In this document: one piece after another, positions 17,327 to 25,274 of the stretch
Layout: the number at the start of each line of letters is the position of its first letter
Numbering within the stretch: the first letter of the stretch is position 1
Assembly (NCBI RefSeq): GCF_002156705.1
Contig: NZ_CP019893.1
Span: 2,418,001-2,482,000, forward strand
Reading direction: 5' to 3'
Origin: Natrarchaeobaculum aegyptiacum
GTDB lineage: Archaea > Halobacteriota > Halobacteria > Halobacteriales > Natrialbaceae
Length of the DNA: 64,000 nt
Notes under the pieces: generated by a model
What the model was told of the DNA's origin: nothing
Database searches by the model: none
What the model saw: the letters and a program-made list of their open reading frames with translations, nothing else
Made by a program: the position numbers and the translations under genes

Positions 17327-18244
17327 ATGCAGACCCACATCGTCCCGGTCGGATTCGACTACGACCGGCTGATTGCGCCGCTGGTCCGCGATCAGATCGA
17401 CGTCGACAGCGTCATCCTCCTCGAGGGCGCCGTCGGGAGCGAGGCCAACGTCGAGTACTCCCGAAACCTCTCACGGAAACTCGAGACGGACTTTCGGAAC
17501 CTGCTGGGTGCCGAGACCGACCGGTTCGTCCTCGAAGACGTCTACGATTACGACGAGGCGTTCGAGCAGGCGTACGACCTGATCACCGACGAACTCGACG
17601 ACGGCAACGAGGTCTGGGTCAACGTCGCCGCGATGCCCCGGACCGTCAGCTTCGCGTTCGCCAACGCCGCTCACTCCCTGATGGTCGAACGACAGGAAGA
17701 TCGCGAGGCCATCCACACCTACTACACCGCTCCCGAGAAGTATCTGGAGACCGAACTCGCCGAGGAACTCCGGGCGGGAATCGCCCTGCTCGAGGATCTG
17801 GCAGCCGGCTGGGCGGCCGACGGCTGCGTCGAAGCGACCGTCGACCGCGATCGGATCGACGACCGACTCGAGAGCGCCCGCGACCTGCTCGCGGAGTTCG
17901 ACGAGCGCGGGACGACGATCGGCGCGAAGGAGATCGACGGTGACCACATCGTCGAGTTGCCGGTCGCCTCGTTCTCGAACGTCAAGCCCTTCGAGGAGCT
18001 GATCCTCTACAAACTCGGCGAGGACGGCGAGTTCGACTCGGTCTCGGAACTCGCGGAATCGCTTGCCCGCGAACTCAACGAGGAGTATACGGACAGCTTC
18101 CGCTCGAAGGTCATCTACAACGTCGACCGCCTCGGCCCCGGGGGCAAGGGATACATCGAGCGCGAGGAACACGGCAAGTCCTACCGAACGCGGCTGTCTC
18201 GGATCGGCGAACTCTGGGTCCGGGCCCACTCGGATAGCGACTGA
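17327..18244 (+). CDS. DUF6293 / HFX_2341-type transcriptional regulator with CARF-like N-domain
   Basis: A 305-residue protein. The N-terminal 150 residues look like a Rossmann-type ligand domain of the CARF kind: HIVPVGFDYDRLIAPLV, then VILLEGAV and WVNVAAMPRTVSFAFANAAH. The C-terminal part is a winged helix (EELILYKLGEDGEFDSVSEL, SFRSKVIYNVDRLGPGGKGYIEREEHGKSYRTRLS). I recognise it as the haloarchaeal HFX_2341 family of predicted regulators. CARF proteins in CRISPR systems bind cyclic oligoadenylates, but no CRISPR array or cas gene is present here, so its ligand is open. Its gene stands alone with its own promoter. Confidence 0.8.
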   Translation: MQTHIVPVGFDYDRLIAPLVRDQIDVDSVILLEGAVGSEANVEYSRNLSRKLETDFRNLLGAETDRFVLEDVYDYDEAFEQAYDLITDELDDGNEVWVNVAAMPRTVSFAFANAAHSLMVERQEDREAIHTYYTAPEKYLETELAEELRAGIALLEDLAAGWAADGCVEATVDRDRIDDRLESARDLLAEFDERGTTIGAKEIDGDHIVELPVASFSNVKPFEELILYKLGEDGEFDSVSELAESLARELNEEYTDSFRSKVIYNVDRLGPGGKGYIEREEHGKSYRTRLSRIGELWVRAHSDSD

Positions 18245-18466
18245 ACACGCGACCAGTAGTCTATCCTGGTGTTCGGGCCCGATCGACTCGGAACAGACGA
18301 CGTGTTCCGGGCCCCAGGAGTCGACCGGACACCCGCGGTCAGGCCCGTCGATCGGCTTCTCGGTGCACTCTGAGTGGCGTCTCGTCGTGCCGGTGGTACG
18401 ACCGTCATAGGTCAGTGTTGCTGAACATTAGTCAACGGTGTGCCCTTCGTCGTGGGAGCCACCACC

Positions 18467-19222
18467 ATGGATGGACAGTCAGTCGGCCAGTACTTCGACG
18501 ACCGATCGGATAGCTACACCCGCGACGTCGGCATCGACGAAATCGAGTCGTCGACGATCGTGGACGGATTCATCGACCCGAATTGTACCGAAGGCGACTG
18601 GCTCCTCGAGATCGGCTGCGGTGACGGGCTGTTGCTCGAGTACGCGCTCGAATCGACGGACGTGACGGAAGGGTATGGGATCGACATTTCGGCATCGATG
18701 TTGCCCGATGGGAACGATGGTCGGGCAGAGTACATTCAGGGGTCGGCGACGGATCTTCCGCTCCCGTTCCAGCCGGAGACGTTCGACTTCGTCGTGATCG
18801 GCGACGTTCTCCACCATCTCGTCGGCGGGACCCGATCGGCGTCGAAAGGGACGGCACAGGCCGTCCTCGTCGAGGCCGCGAACCTGCTGAAGCCGGGGGG
18901 ATACCTCATCGTGAAAGACATCTACTATCACAGCCCTGTTGGTCCCGAGACGCTGACGTCTCACCTGATCTTCTACGGGCTCAAGTACTTCGCCCGAATC
19001 GCCGCACGGATCGACGAACAGGCAGCACCCGGATTGCTCGTCTCCTTTTATACACGCGACGAACTGACGTCGTTGCTCAGCCGGTCGGGAACGACGATCG
19101 TGGCCGAAGAAATCGAGAAGAAAAAGCAGCGTTCGATACCGAGACGCTTGCTGATCGGCGAATCGGGGTGTATTCGGCTGTACGCCCGACGAGAAGAGCG
19201 GTCTCGTTTTCGAGAGGAGTAG
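18467..19222 (+). CDS. Class I SAM-dependent methyltransferase
   Basis: A 251-residue methyltransferase. Motif I is LLEIGCGDGLLLEYAL (SAM-binding glycine loop), motif II the GYGIDISASML strand, motif IV DFVVIGDVLHHLVGG, and the post-motif region LLKPGGYLIVKDIYYH. This layout matches small-molecule methyltransferases of the Methyltransf_11 type (UbiE/lipid-like); the substrate is unknown. ATG at 18467 is chosen over a GTG nine codons earlier because alignment begins with the short N-terminal YFDDRSDSY helix. Base composition is slightly lower in GC than its neighbours. A PfkB-type kinase gene follows 79 bases later on the same strand. Confidence 0.88.
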   Translation: MDGQSVGQYFDDRSDSYTRDVGIDEIESSTIVDGFIDPNCTEGDWLLEIGCGDGLLLEYALESTDVTEGYGIDISASMLPDGNDGRAEYIQGSATDLPLPFQPETFDFVVIGDVLHHLVGGTRSASKGTAQAVLVEAANLLKPGGYLIVKDIYYHSPVGPETLTSHLIFYGLKYFARIAARIDEQAAPGLLVSFYTRDELTSLLSRSGTTIVAEEIEKKKQRSIPRRLLIGESGCIRLYARREERSRFREE

Positions 19223-19301
19223 CCAGAGCGAGTGCTGTATTCGAACCGTTCGTCAGAATAGTCGTCTCATAGTTACGAGCCACCACGTCTATCTGGCAGT
19301 T

Positions 19302-20282
19302 ATGACAGGTTCACCGGCGATCGTTTCGGTGGGCAGTGCACTGCTCGACGAACAGTATCTGGTCTCGAACTTGCCGAGACCGGATGCCGGGGCGTTCGTC
19401 CGTGAAGAATCGGTCGCCTTTGGCGGGGTCGCCGCAAACGTCGCGGTTGCGGTTTCACGGCTCGGCCACACAAGCGGCATCGTCGCCCGCCTCGGTAACG
19501 ACGACATCGCGGAGATGGTCACGTCCGACCTCCACGAGGAAGGCGTCGAAATCGATCGACTCCGTCGGAGTGACGACGAACGATCGACGTACTGTATGGT
19601 CTTTCGGGACCCTGACGGCGAACGAACGATCGTCACCAGAAGCGGCGCTGCCAGTGCCCTGCGACTGACCGACGACGACGTGTCGTACCTCCGGTCTGCC
19701 GACGTCGTCTTCGCAAACGGATTCTGTCCGGACGACGTTACCAGGACGGTCTCGAGGCTCGCCGCCGAGGGAACGATCCGACTGGCGTTCGATCTGGCGA
19801 GCCCGCTCGACGCGCTCGCTGGCCGGGCCACCAGCCGGGAAACGGTCGACGGACTGCTGTCGGAGGTGTCCCTGTTCGTCGCAAACGAGGCGTCGATCCG
19901 GTCGTACCTGGGAACTGATGGCAGGGATGCAGTCGAACGGTTGCGTCACCGTGGCGTTCGTCGAGGTGCTCTTACGCAGGGTGAAGACGGTGCCCTGCTC
20001 TGGACCGACGAGCCAGACAGCGCGGTCGTCGACGTTCCTGCACTCGACGTCGACGTCGTCGATACGACGGGGGCAGGCGATGCGTTCGTCGCTGGATTGC
20101 TCCATCGGTGGCTACTCGAGGGCGATTCACTCCAGTCCGCAGCAGAGTTCGCGACTGCTGGGGCAGGGTACAACTGTACCGAACCGGGCGCACGTGGCGG
20201 GATGGTCAGCGAGAAACGGATCGCCCGTCTGGTACGGGACGAATTGCAGCAGCGACGAGACACCGGCACGCAGGACTCATGA
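19302..20282 (+). CDS. PfkB-family (ribokinase-like) carbohydrate kinase
   Basis: A 326-residue ribokinase-fold kinase. The N-terminal signature is FGGVAANVAVAVSRLG and the C-terminal one DVVDTTGAGDAFVAGLL, whose Asp is the catalytic base and whose glycines form the anion hole; a VANEASIRSYLG segment and GALTQGEDGALLW precede it. It phosphorylates a sugar or nucleoside with ATP; the substrate cannot be assigned. It follows the methyltransferase and ends 88 bases from the convergent M50 protease gene, so it lies next to, but on the opposite strand from, the candidate peptide-modification operon. Confidence 0.9.
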   Translation: MTGSPAIVSVGSALLDEQYLVSNLPRPDAGAFVREESVAFGGVAANVAVAVSRLGHTSGIVARLGNDDIAEMVTSDLHEEGVEIDRLRRSDDERSTYCMVFRDPDGERTIVTRSGAASALRLTDDDVSYLRSADVVFANGFCPDDVTRTVSRLAAEGTIRLAFDLASPLDALAGRATSRETVDGLLSEVSLFVANEASIRSYLGTDGRDAVERLRHRGVRRGALTQGEDGALLWTDEPDSAVVDVPALDVDVVDTTGAGDAFVAGLLHRWLLEGDSLQSAAEFATAGAGYNCTEPGARGGMVSEKRIARLVRDELQQRRDTGTQDS

Positions 20283-20370
20283 CCGAACGCTCTCCGGGCG
20301 GACTCCGACGACTCGAGTGTGATGCCGGCACCGGTGGTCGGCCAGTCCAGTTTCGGCGTCGACAACCGGC

Positions 20371-21357
20371 TCAGACGACTCCGAAGACCGTCGCCAGAAT
20401 CACGACGTTGAGTACCACGAACACGACCGTGAAGACGACCACCAGGAGCGCGTACGCCGCTGGCCACGAGGTCGTCAGATCCCGCAGGTCGCGGAACCCC
20501 CGACTGCGCAGGTTGTGCCACCCCATCGCGTCCACGAGGATCCAGTAGCCGTCGCCCTCGAGCAACGGGTTGAGCACGAAGACGGCTCGAGCGGCGATCA
20601 CCAGCGCGAGAAAGCCGAGGATCGGCTGGCCGGGAACGACGACGAACGCGAGGGCGAAGCCGGTCGCGACGACGACGTCGGCGAACGGGCCCGCGGCGCT
20701 GATCCAGATCCGGACGTTGCGCGGACACTGCCAGGCGTCGGTCGTGCGCGTGATGATCGCCGGGATCACGCCGTTCAGGAGACCGAACCGGATCGTTGGA
20801 TCGAAGTACCGACGACTCGGGACGTAGTGACTGGCCTCGTGGATCGCGATGGAGCCGAGTAACACCGGGAGCACGACCAGTGCGAGCCCGGTGCCGAACT
20901 CGAGGTCGGCGGGTAGCGCCCGGATCTCCGGCCACCGGACGGTGATCGCGGCGGCGAAGACGGCAACGGTCGCGGCGAAGAGCCCGAAACGCGGTGCCAG
21001 TCGGATGTCCTCGGGCGTCTCGTGGTGGGCGACGTCCTCGCCGGGCCGGAGGTACCCCTCCTCGTACAGCAACGCGACCGTTCGCCGGACGCGCTCGTCG
21101 TGCGTTGACGGGTCTGTCCTCCCGTCTGCGAGGTCGCGCAACTGCCCGAAAAACGCCGGATGGACGCGCTTGTAGTCTCCCTCGTCGGATCGGAGCCACG
21201 TGGTTTCGTCAGTCTCGCCCCACGTGAAGCCGAATCCCTCCCGAAAAAGGGACTCGAGCGACGGGTCGATATCGGGGTCCGGACTCGGTTCCGCGTCGGG
21301 ACCGGCGCTCGGATCGTGACTGGAATCGGAGTCGTTATCGGTCACCGGTTCGGTCAC
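20371..21357 (-). CDS. M50-type membrane metallopeptidase with N-terminal PqqD/RRE-like domain
   Basis: A 328-residue protein with two parts. Residues about 40-108 resemble a PqqD-type RiPP recognition element: TWLRSDEGDYKRVHPAFFGQL followed by LADGRT and a two-helix region ending EEGYLRP. After a 30-residue acidic N-terminal tail and this domain come five or six membrane helices with zinc-site motif IHEASHYV (HExxH, residues 173-177) and NPLLEGDGYW (263-272), the third ligand region of site-2-type proteases. Such RRE-M50 proteins are found in peptide-maturation clusters, where they cleave or export a modified peptide. It follows the ATP-grasp gene by 6 bases. I infer it trims or secretes the peptide encoded at 22544. 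Confidence 0.85.
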   Translation of the reverse strand: MTEPVTDNDSDSSHDPSAGPDAEPSPDPDIDPSLESLFREGFGFTWGETDETTWLRSDEGDYKRVHPAFFGQLRDLADGRTDPSTHDERVRRTVALLYEEGYLRPGEDVAHHETPEDIRLAPRFGLFAATVAVFAAAITVRWPEIRALPADLEFGTGLALVVLPVLLGSIAIHEASHYVPSRRYFDPTIRFGLLNGVIPAIITRTTDAWQCPRNVRIWISAAGPFADVVVATGFALAFVVVPGQPILGFLALVIAARAVFVLNPLLEGDGYWILVDAMGWHNLRSRGFRDLRDLTTSWPAAYALLVVVFTVVFVVLNVVILATVFGVV

Positions 21358-21363
21358 GCTGGC

Positions 21364-22341
21364 TCACCTCACGTCCCCGCTCCGTTCGATTCCGTTCCCA
21401 CCCTCGGCCGGCCCAGCGAGTAACGCCGCGAGCGCACCCGCGACGTCCGTCCCGGCTCGTTCGTCGAACGCCGCGAACATCGGCGACGGGTTCGCCTCGA
21501 GCACCCGGTGGCCGTCGTCCCCGACGACGACGTCGACGCCCGCGAACGACAATCCGAGCGTGTCTGCAGCGGTCACGGCGTCCTCGGTGATCCCGTCGGC
21601 GAGCTCGGCGCGAGGAATCCGTTCGACGTCGTGATCTGCTGCGCGGTAGTCCAGTTCCTCGGAAATAATTCGTGCAGCGGCGACGGCCTCGCCGTCGACG
21701 ACGAAGATCCGCACGTCGTCGCCCTCGACCCGTTCCTGAAACTGCACCGGCGAGTTGGCCAGCAGTGAGAGCCGCCCATCGGAGAGATCGTCGACCTCGA
21801 GTGTGGCGGCGTGGCCCCCGCCGCTGACGGGCTTGTAAACGATTTGCTCGAGGCGATCGGCGAACGCCCGAACGGCACCGGGATCGCTCGTGGTCAGCGT
21901 CTCTGGTACCGGGACGTCGGCAGCGGCGAGCTGGGAGAGCTGCCACGGCTTGCGCGTGTGTACTCCCTGACTCTCGAGGGGGTTGACCATGCGAACGCCG
22001 CGGCGATCGAGCACGTAGAGCATCGACTCGAGGACGGCCTGATGCTCGCGCAACTGATTCAACAGCGAGTACGGACGCTCCTCGAGTTCGTCGCGGTACT
22101 CGGGCAGTCGGGGATTGAGTGCGAAGTTCCGGAGATAGACCGTGTGAACGTCCGTGCCGTCGACGACGGTCCCGTCGACCTCGAGGCGAACGTCCGGGCC
22201 GCGCTGGCGCATCGAGAGCGCTCCGTCGCCCGGCCAGTCGTCGGCGTCCCAGACGTGCGTCTCGACGTGCCGACCCTCGAGTTCGCGTTCGACGGCGGTC
22301 AGTTGTGGATCCGAGCGTGGACCGAGTAGGAGTACGCCCAT
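21364..22341 (-). CDS. RimK/graspetide-ligase-like ATP-grasp enzyme
   Basis: A 325-residue ATP-grasp ligase. The central ATP site is IVYKPVSGGGHAATLEVDD, then VQFQERVEGDDVRIFVVDG, and the Mg-binding C-terminal loop HRVLEANPSPMFAAFDERAG (EANPSP at about residues 282-287). The N-terminal domain has the LNPRLPEYRDELEERPYSLLNQ region seen in RimK-like and microviridin-type ligases. Such enzymes join carboxylates to amines or hydroxyls; in graspetide pathways they tie Asp/Glu side chains of a precursor peptide to Thr, Ser or Lys. The gene is first in a two-gene operon with the RRE-M50 protease and has a TATA box 27-33 bases upstream. Glutamylation of another protein is an alternative role. Confidence 0.88.
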   Translation of the reverse strand: MGVLLLGPRSDPQLTAVERELEGRHVETHVWDADDWPGDGALSMRQRGPDVRLEVDGTVVDGTDVHTVYLRNFALNPRLPEYRDELEERPYSLLNQLREHQAVLESMLYVLDRRGVRMVNPLESQGVHTRKPWQLSQLAAADVPVPETLTTSDPGAVRAFADRLEQIVYKPVSGGGHAATLEVDDLSDGRLSLLANSPVQFQERVEGDDVRIFVVDGEAVAAARIISEELDYRAADHDVERIPRAELADGITEDAVTAADTLGLSFAGVDVVVGDDGHRVLEANPSPMFAAFDERAGTDVAGALAALLAGPAEGGNGIERSGDVR

Positions 22342-22543
22342 TCGTCTGTATACTTACGGATAGGATGTATAAATTTAGTGCTGCATTTCCGTCTGTATCT
22401 TTCGGTTATTCGGCGATACTGGTTTCCTCAGGGGGTGTATGGTCGTATCTCGTTAATCTGGACCGGTTCTGGACTTCTGATTAGGAGAGTGAACGAACTC
22501 CATAATTATTTAGTGAAAAAAGTTATAAACTAACTTCGCGTCG
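22342..22543. promoter_or_regulatory. Divergent promoters of the ATP-grasp operon and the precursor peptide gene
   Basis: A 200-base AT-rich gap. Leftward, TATAAAT at 22368-22374 lies 27-33 bases from the ATG at 22341, so that transcript is leaderless. Rightward, TTATAAA at 22523-22529, preceded by the purine-rich GTGAAAAAAG, would start transcription near 22550. A 9-base direct repeat CGTCTGTAT occurs at 22343-22351 and 22390-22398, bracketing the leftward TATA box, a possible regulator site. The two units are probably controlled together. Confidence 0.6.
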
Positions 22544-22681
22544 ATGGTAATGGATATGGACTCAGAAACTGACGAGCCGATCCACTTCGTCGAAGACCTC
22601 GAAGAACGATCGAACGCGACGACCACCGGTGACGTCGTAACGACGATGGCGACGGGCGAGTGTCCCGAGAAGTGCTGGTAA
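22544..22681 (+). CDS. Candidate RiPP precursor peptide (45 aa)
   Basis: A short open frame of 45 codons. The N-terminal half is acidic and leader-like (residues 11-21 EPIHFVEDLEE) and the C-terminal half is Thr-rich (NATTTGDVVTTMATG) ending GECPEKCW. The pattern leader + Thr/Asp/Glu-rich core + fixed short tail fits a substrate for ATP-grasp macrocyclisation; the CxxxC pair could form a disulfide or be a recognition tail. With the TATA box at 22523-22529, transcription would begin near the third codon (ATG at 22550), so the true peptide may be 43 residues. A T6 run at 22712-22717 follows as terminator. It lies divergent from the ATP-grasp/M50 operon. I know no named family for it. Confidence 0.7.
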   Translation: MVMDMDSETDEPIHFVEDLEERSNATTTGDVVTTMATGECPEKCW

Positions 22682-22711
22682 CGAACGGTCGAACCGCACC
22701 CCGGACTCGCA

Positions 22712-22717
22712 TTTTTT
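22712..22717 (+). terminator. T-run terminator after the precursor peptide gene
   Basis: Six consecutive T residues about 30 bases past the peptide stop codon, in GC-rich surroundings (CTCGCATTTTTTGACC). Archaeal RNA polymerase ends transcripts at such T-tracts without needing a hairpin. Confidence 0.45.
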
Positions 22718-22821
22718 GACCAGAACGACGGTACCCGTTCACGTTACGGAGACGCCAGTCTCTGGCTCCACGACGGAGGCCCCATCGACAAGAGACGGCT
22801 GCCGACGACCTCGATTCCGAC

Positions 22822-23880
22822 TCATTCGAAGTGGATTAGCGGTTTGATGATTCCATCTTCCTTGTTGTCCATCAGTTCGAACGCCGCTTCGATCTCGTCG
22901 AACTCGAACTCGTGGGTCGTCATCTCTGTCGGGTCGACCCGGTCGTTCTCGAGCAGCCGAAGCAGCCGTTCGATGCGGAGTCGACCGCCCGGACAGAGGT
23001 CGGTGACGATGTCGATCTCGGCCATGCCGACGCCCCACTCCTCGCGGGGGATGTGGCGGAACTCACCCTCGCCGTGGTAGCCGACGTTCGAGACGGTTCC
23101 GCCGGGCTTGACGGCCTTGATGCAGTCCTGGAAGGTCTGATCCGTTCCCAGTGCCTCGATGGCGGCGTCGACGCCCTCGCCGTCGGTGAGTTCCACGATC
23201 CGCTCGACGGGATCGTGCTCCTGGAAGTCGACGACGTGATCCGCACCGTAGGTCCGGGCGAGTTCCTGGCGTTTCTCGACCGTCTCGACGGCGATGATCT
23301 CGCCTGCGCCCTGTAGTTCTGCTCCCTTGGTCGCCATCAGCCCAACTGGTCCCTGCGCGAAGACGGCGACGGTGCCACCGACCGGAATGGCCGCGTTTTC
23401 GGCAGCCGCGAAACCAGTCGTCATCATGTCGGTCGTGTACAGTGCCTCGTGGTCGCTGACGTCGTCGGGGATGTGTGCCAGATTCCCGTCGGCGTCGTTG
23501 ACGTGGACGTACTCCGCGAACGTCCCGTCTTTGACGTTCGCGAACTTCCAGCCGCCGAGGGCCTGGTTCGACTGGGACGCGTGCCCGTCCTGTGCGGCCC
23601 TCGAGCTCCAGTCCGGCGTGATCGCCCCGACTGCAACGCGGTCACCGGCTTCGAAGTCGGAGACCGCGTCGCCGACCTCCTCGACGACGCCGACGACCTC
23701 GTGACCGAGCGTGAGGTCCTCCCGGTCGCCGATCGCACCGTGAACGGTGTGACAGTCCGAGGTGCAGATCAGTCCCTGCGTCGGTTTCAAGATGGCGTCC
23801 GCCGGCCCCGGCTCCGGCGGCTCTTTCTCGGTGATCCCCGTTTCGCCGACCTCTTCCATGACGAACGCTTTCATGCTCAT
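22822..23880 (-). CDS. Zinc-dependent alcohol dehydrogenase (secondary-alcohol type MDR)
   Basis: A 352-residue medium-chain dehydrogenase. Catalytic zinc ligands are visible as Cys in GLICTSDCHTVHG, His in LTLGHEVVGVVEEVG and Asp in YTTDMMTTGF, the Cys-His-Asp set of Thermoanaerobacter/Clostridium isopropanol dehydrogenase. The structural-zinc cysteine cluster is absent, as in that branch. The Rossmann turn is FAQGPVGLMA, with a Glu after the second strand (IIAVETVEK), which suggests NAD rather than NADP. It would interconvert secondary alcohols and ketones. Start at 23880 (MSMKAF); the next Met two codons later is equally possible. Monocistronic. Confidence 0.93.
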   Translation of the reverse strand: MSMKAFVMEEVGETGITEKEPPEPGPADAILKPTQGLICTSDCHTVHGAIGDREDLTLGHEVVGVVEEVGDAVSDFEAGDRVAVGAITPDWSSRAAQDGHASQSNQALGGWKFANVKDGTFAEYVHVNDADGNLAHIPDDVSDHEALYTTDMMTTGFAAAENAAIPVGGTVAVFAQGPVGLMATKGAELQGAGEIIAVETVEKRQELARTYGADHVVDFQEHDPVERIVELTDGEGVDAAIEALGTDQTFQDCIKAVKPGGTVSNVGYHGEGEFRHIPREEWGVGMAEIDIVTDLCPGGRLRIERLLRLLENDRVDPTEMTTHEFEFDEIEAAFELMDNKEDGIIKPLIHFE

Positions 23881-23968
23881 GACTCGCTATCTCGCGACGC
23901 CGTCGATTCGCAAAAAGCTTTCAGCGACTCCCCTCCGGTAGTCGTCGCGTCGGCCCCGCCGCCATCGG

Positions 23969-24751
23969 TCACTGTGTGCCTTCCGAGTGGACGACCACCG
24001 CGAACGGGTCGTACCCGTCCTCGAGCAGCACGCGTGCGATCCAGCCGGATATCCAGGCCAGCGCGTTGAGTGCGTGGAACGTTGCGAGCAAGAGGACGAT
24101 ACCGAACGCAGCGGCCACGAGGGCCGACGAGAACGTCGTGATCTCCCAGTAGCCGACGGTGAAGACGGCCTCGAAGCCCACCAGCAGGTAGTTCCAGCCG
24201 AGATACAGTGACTGGTGGATCTCCGGGGCGCGATCGGTCACGACGCCGACGTACAGTCCCTGCCTGTCGTAGTACAGCGGAAGCGCGAGCATGCTCATCC
24301 CCGTCGAGAACCCCGTTACAGCGACCACGAACGAGACGAGTCCGAGCACGAACTTCACGGGGAGGTACAGCACCGCCGTCCAGGTCCTGTAGTCGGTCAC
24401 CAGCGACCAGAGCCTGTCGCGGCCGCGGTCACCGGTGAGGTCGGTGCGCGGTTCGACGTCGACGGGGAGCACGGTCGTCGTCAGCCAGCGCTCGAACCCG
24501 GCCAGCCCGAGCGCGAGTGCGATCGTGATCGCGAGCACGGGAATCCCGACGAGGAAAATTGCGAGTCCAAGTCCGACTGAGAGCCCGACCACGAGGAAGA
24601 CGACGTACGCGAGCCCGAGGGGGAACGCGAGCAGCACGTAACAGAGGTTCAGGTAGGTCTGGCGCTCGAGCGGGACGCCGACGAACCGCGCCACGCCGGA
24701 CCCGATTCGGCCGAACCGGCCGTCGGCGTCCGTGGGCGCTGCGCGTGCCAT
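23969..24751 (-). CDS. Sensor-domain membrane protein
   Basis: About 260 residues with six to seven membrane helices: TYLNLCYVLLAFPLGLAYVVFL near residue 35, GLGLAIFLVGIPVLAITIALALGLAG, LYLPVKFVLGLVSFVVAVTGFS, ending with FGIVLLLATFHALNALAW. The block 'TY.NL.Y.LLAFPLG..YF..LV...S.GL.....GIP.L' matches the haloarchaeal/actinobacterial 'putative sensor' family, often the membrane input of two-component systems; no kinase domain is attached here. ATG at 24751 is supported by a TATA-like GTTTATGTA about 29 bases upstream. A second copy of the family lies at 25996, across a regulator gene. Confidence 0.85.
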   Translation of the reverse strand: MARAAPTDADGRFGRIGSGVARFVGVPLERQTYLNLCYVLLAFPLGLAYVVFLVVGLSVGLGLAIFLVGIPVLAITIALALGLAGFERWLTTTVLPVDVEPRTDLTGDRGRDRLWSLVTDYRTWTAVLYLPVKFVLGLVSFVVAVTGFSTGMSMLALPLYYDRQGLYVGVVTDRAPEIHQSLYLGWNYLLVGFEAVFTVGYWEITTFSSALVAAAFGIVLLLATFHALNALAWISGWIARVLLEDGYDPFAVVVHSEGTQ

Positions 24752-24908
24752 TTCGGTCGGGAGTGCCTGACCTGCATACATAAACGTTCGCCTCGAGTTG
24801 TCGAGCCGACAGCTCGTCTGCGGGTGTTTACGCTGTTCCCGACGAGGGTTCGCCCACCAATGTCCACGCCGGGTGAATCGACCAGTGACTCTTTCGTCTC
24901 CCCGTCGA

Positions 24909-25274
24909 ATGTCGGCACTGATGGGCGACGACGCTGACGCAGACGTCGACGTCGTCGAGGTGCTCAGCGACGAGTACGTCCGGACGATCCTCACACAGAC
25001 CCGCGAGGAACCAAAGTCCGTCGACGCGCTAAGTGACGCCTGCGAGGCCGACCCCTCGACGATCTACCGTCGCGTCAGACAGCTCCAGGCAGTCGATCTC
25101 ATCGAGGACCAGCAGCAACTCGACCCCGGCGGGCACCACTACAAGGTCTACAGCGCCCGACTCGAGGAAGTGCGGATCCGACTCGCCGAAGACGGCCTCG
25201 AGGTCGACGTCGACAGGACGCCCACCGAATCGGCAGCCGATCGCTTCACCAGACTCTACGAGGGTTTCAAATGA
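24909..25274 (+). CDS. ArsR-type winged-helix regulator
   Basis: A 121-residue winged-helix protein: VEVLSDEYVRTILTQTREEPKSVDALSDACEADPSTIYRRVRQLQAVDLIEDQQQ, then a wing (DPGGHHYKVYSARLEEVRIRL). The recognition helix is PSTIYRRVRQLQ. It is of the haloarchaeal ArsR/HTH_20 kind usually paired with small membrane proteins. Its stop overlaps the next start by 4 bases (ATGA), so it is translated with 25271-25627. ATG at 24909 is chosen; a second ATG at 24921 is possible. It probably regulates this cassette and the flanking sensor genes. Confidence 0.87.
   Translation: MSALMGDDADADVDVVEVLSDEYVRTILTQTREEPKSVDALSDACEADPSTIYRRVRQLQAVDLIEDQQQLDPGGHHYKVYSARLEEVRIRLAEDGLEVDVDRTPTESAADRFTRLYEGFK

Noticed and set aside
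17327-18244. Evidence for a CRISPR-Cas locus from the CARF-like protein
   Set aside because: No cas gene or repeat array is present in the window, and many CARF-like regulators stand alone.
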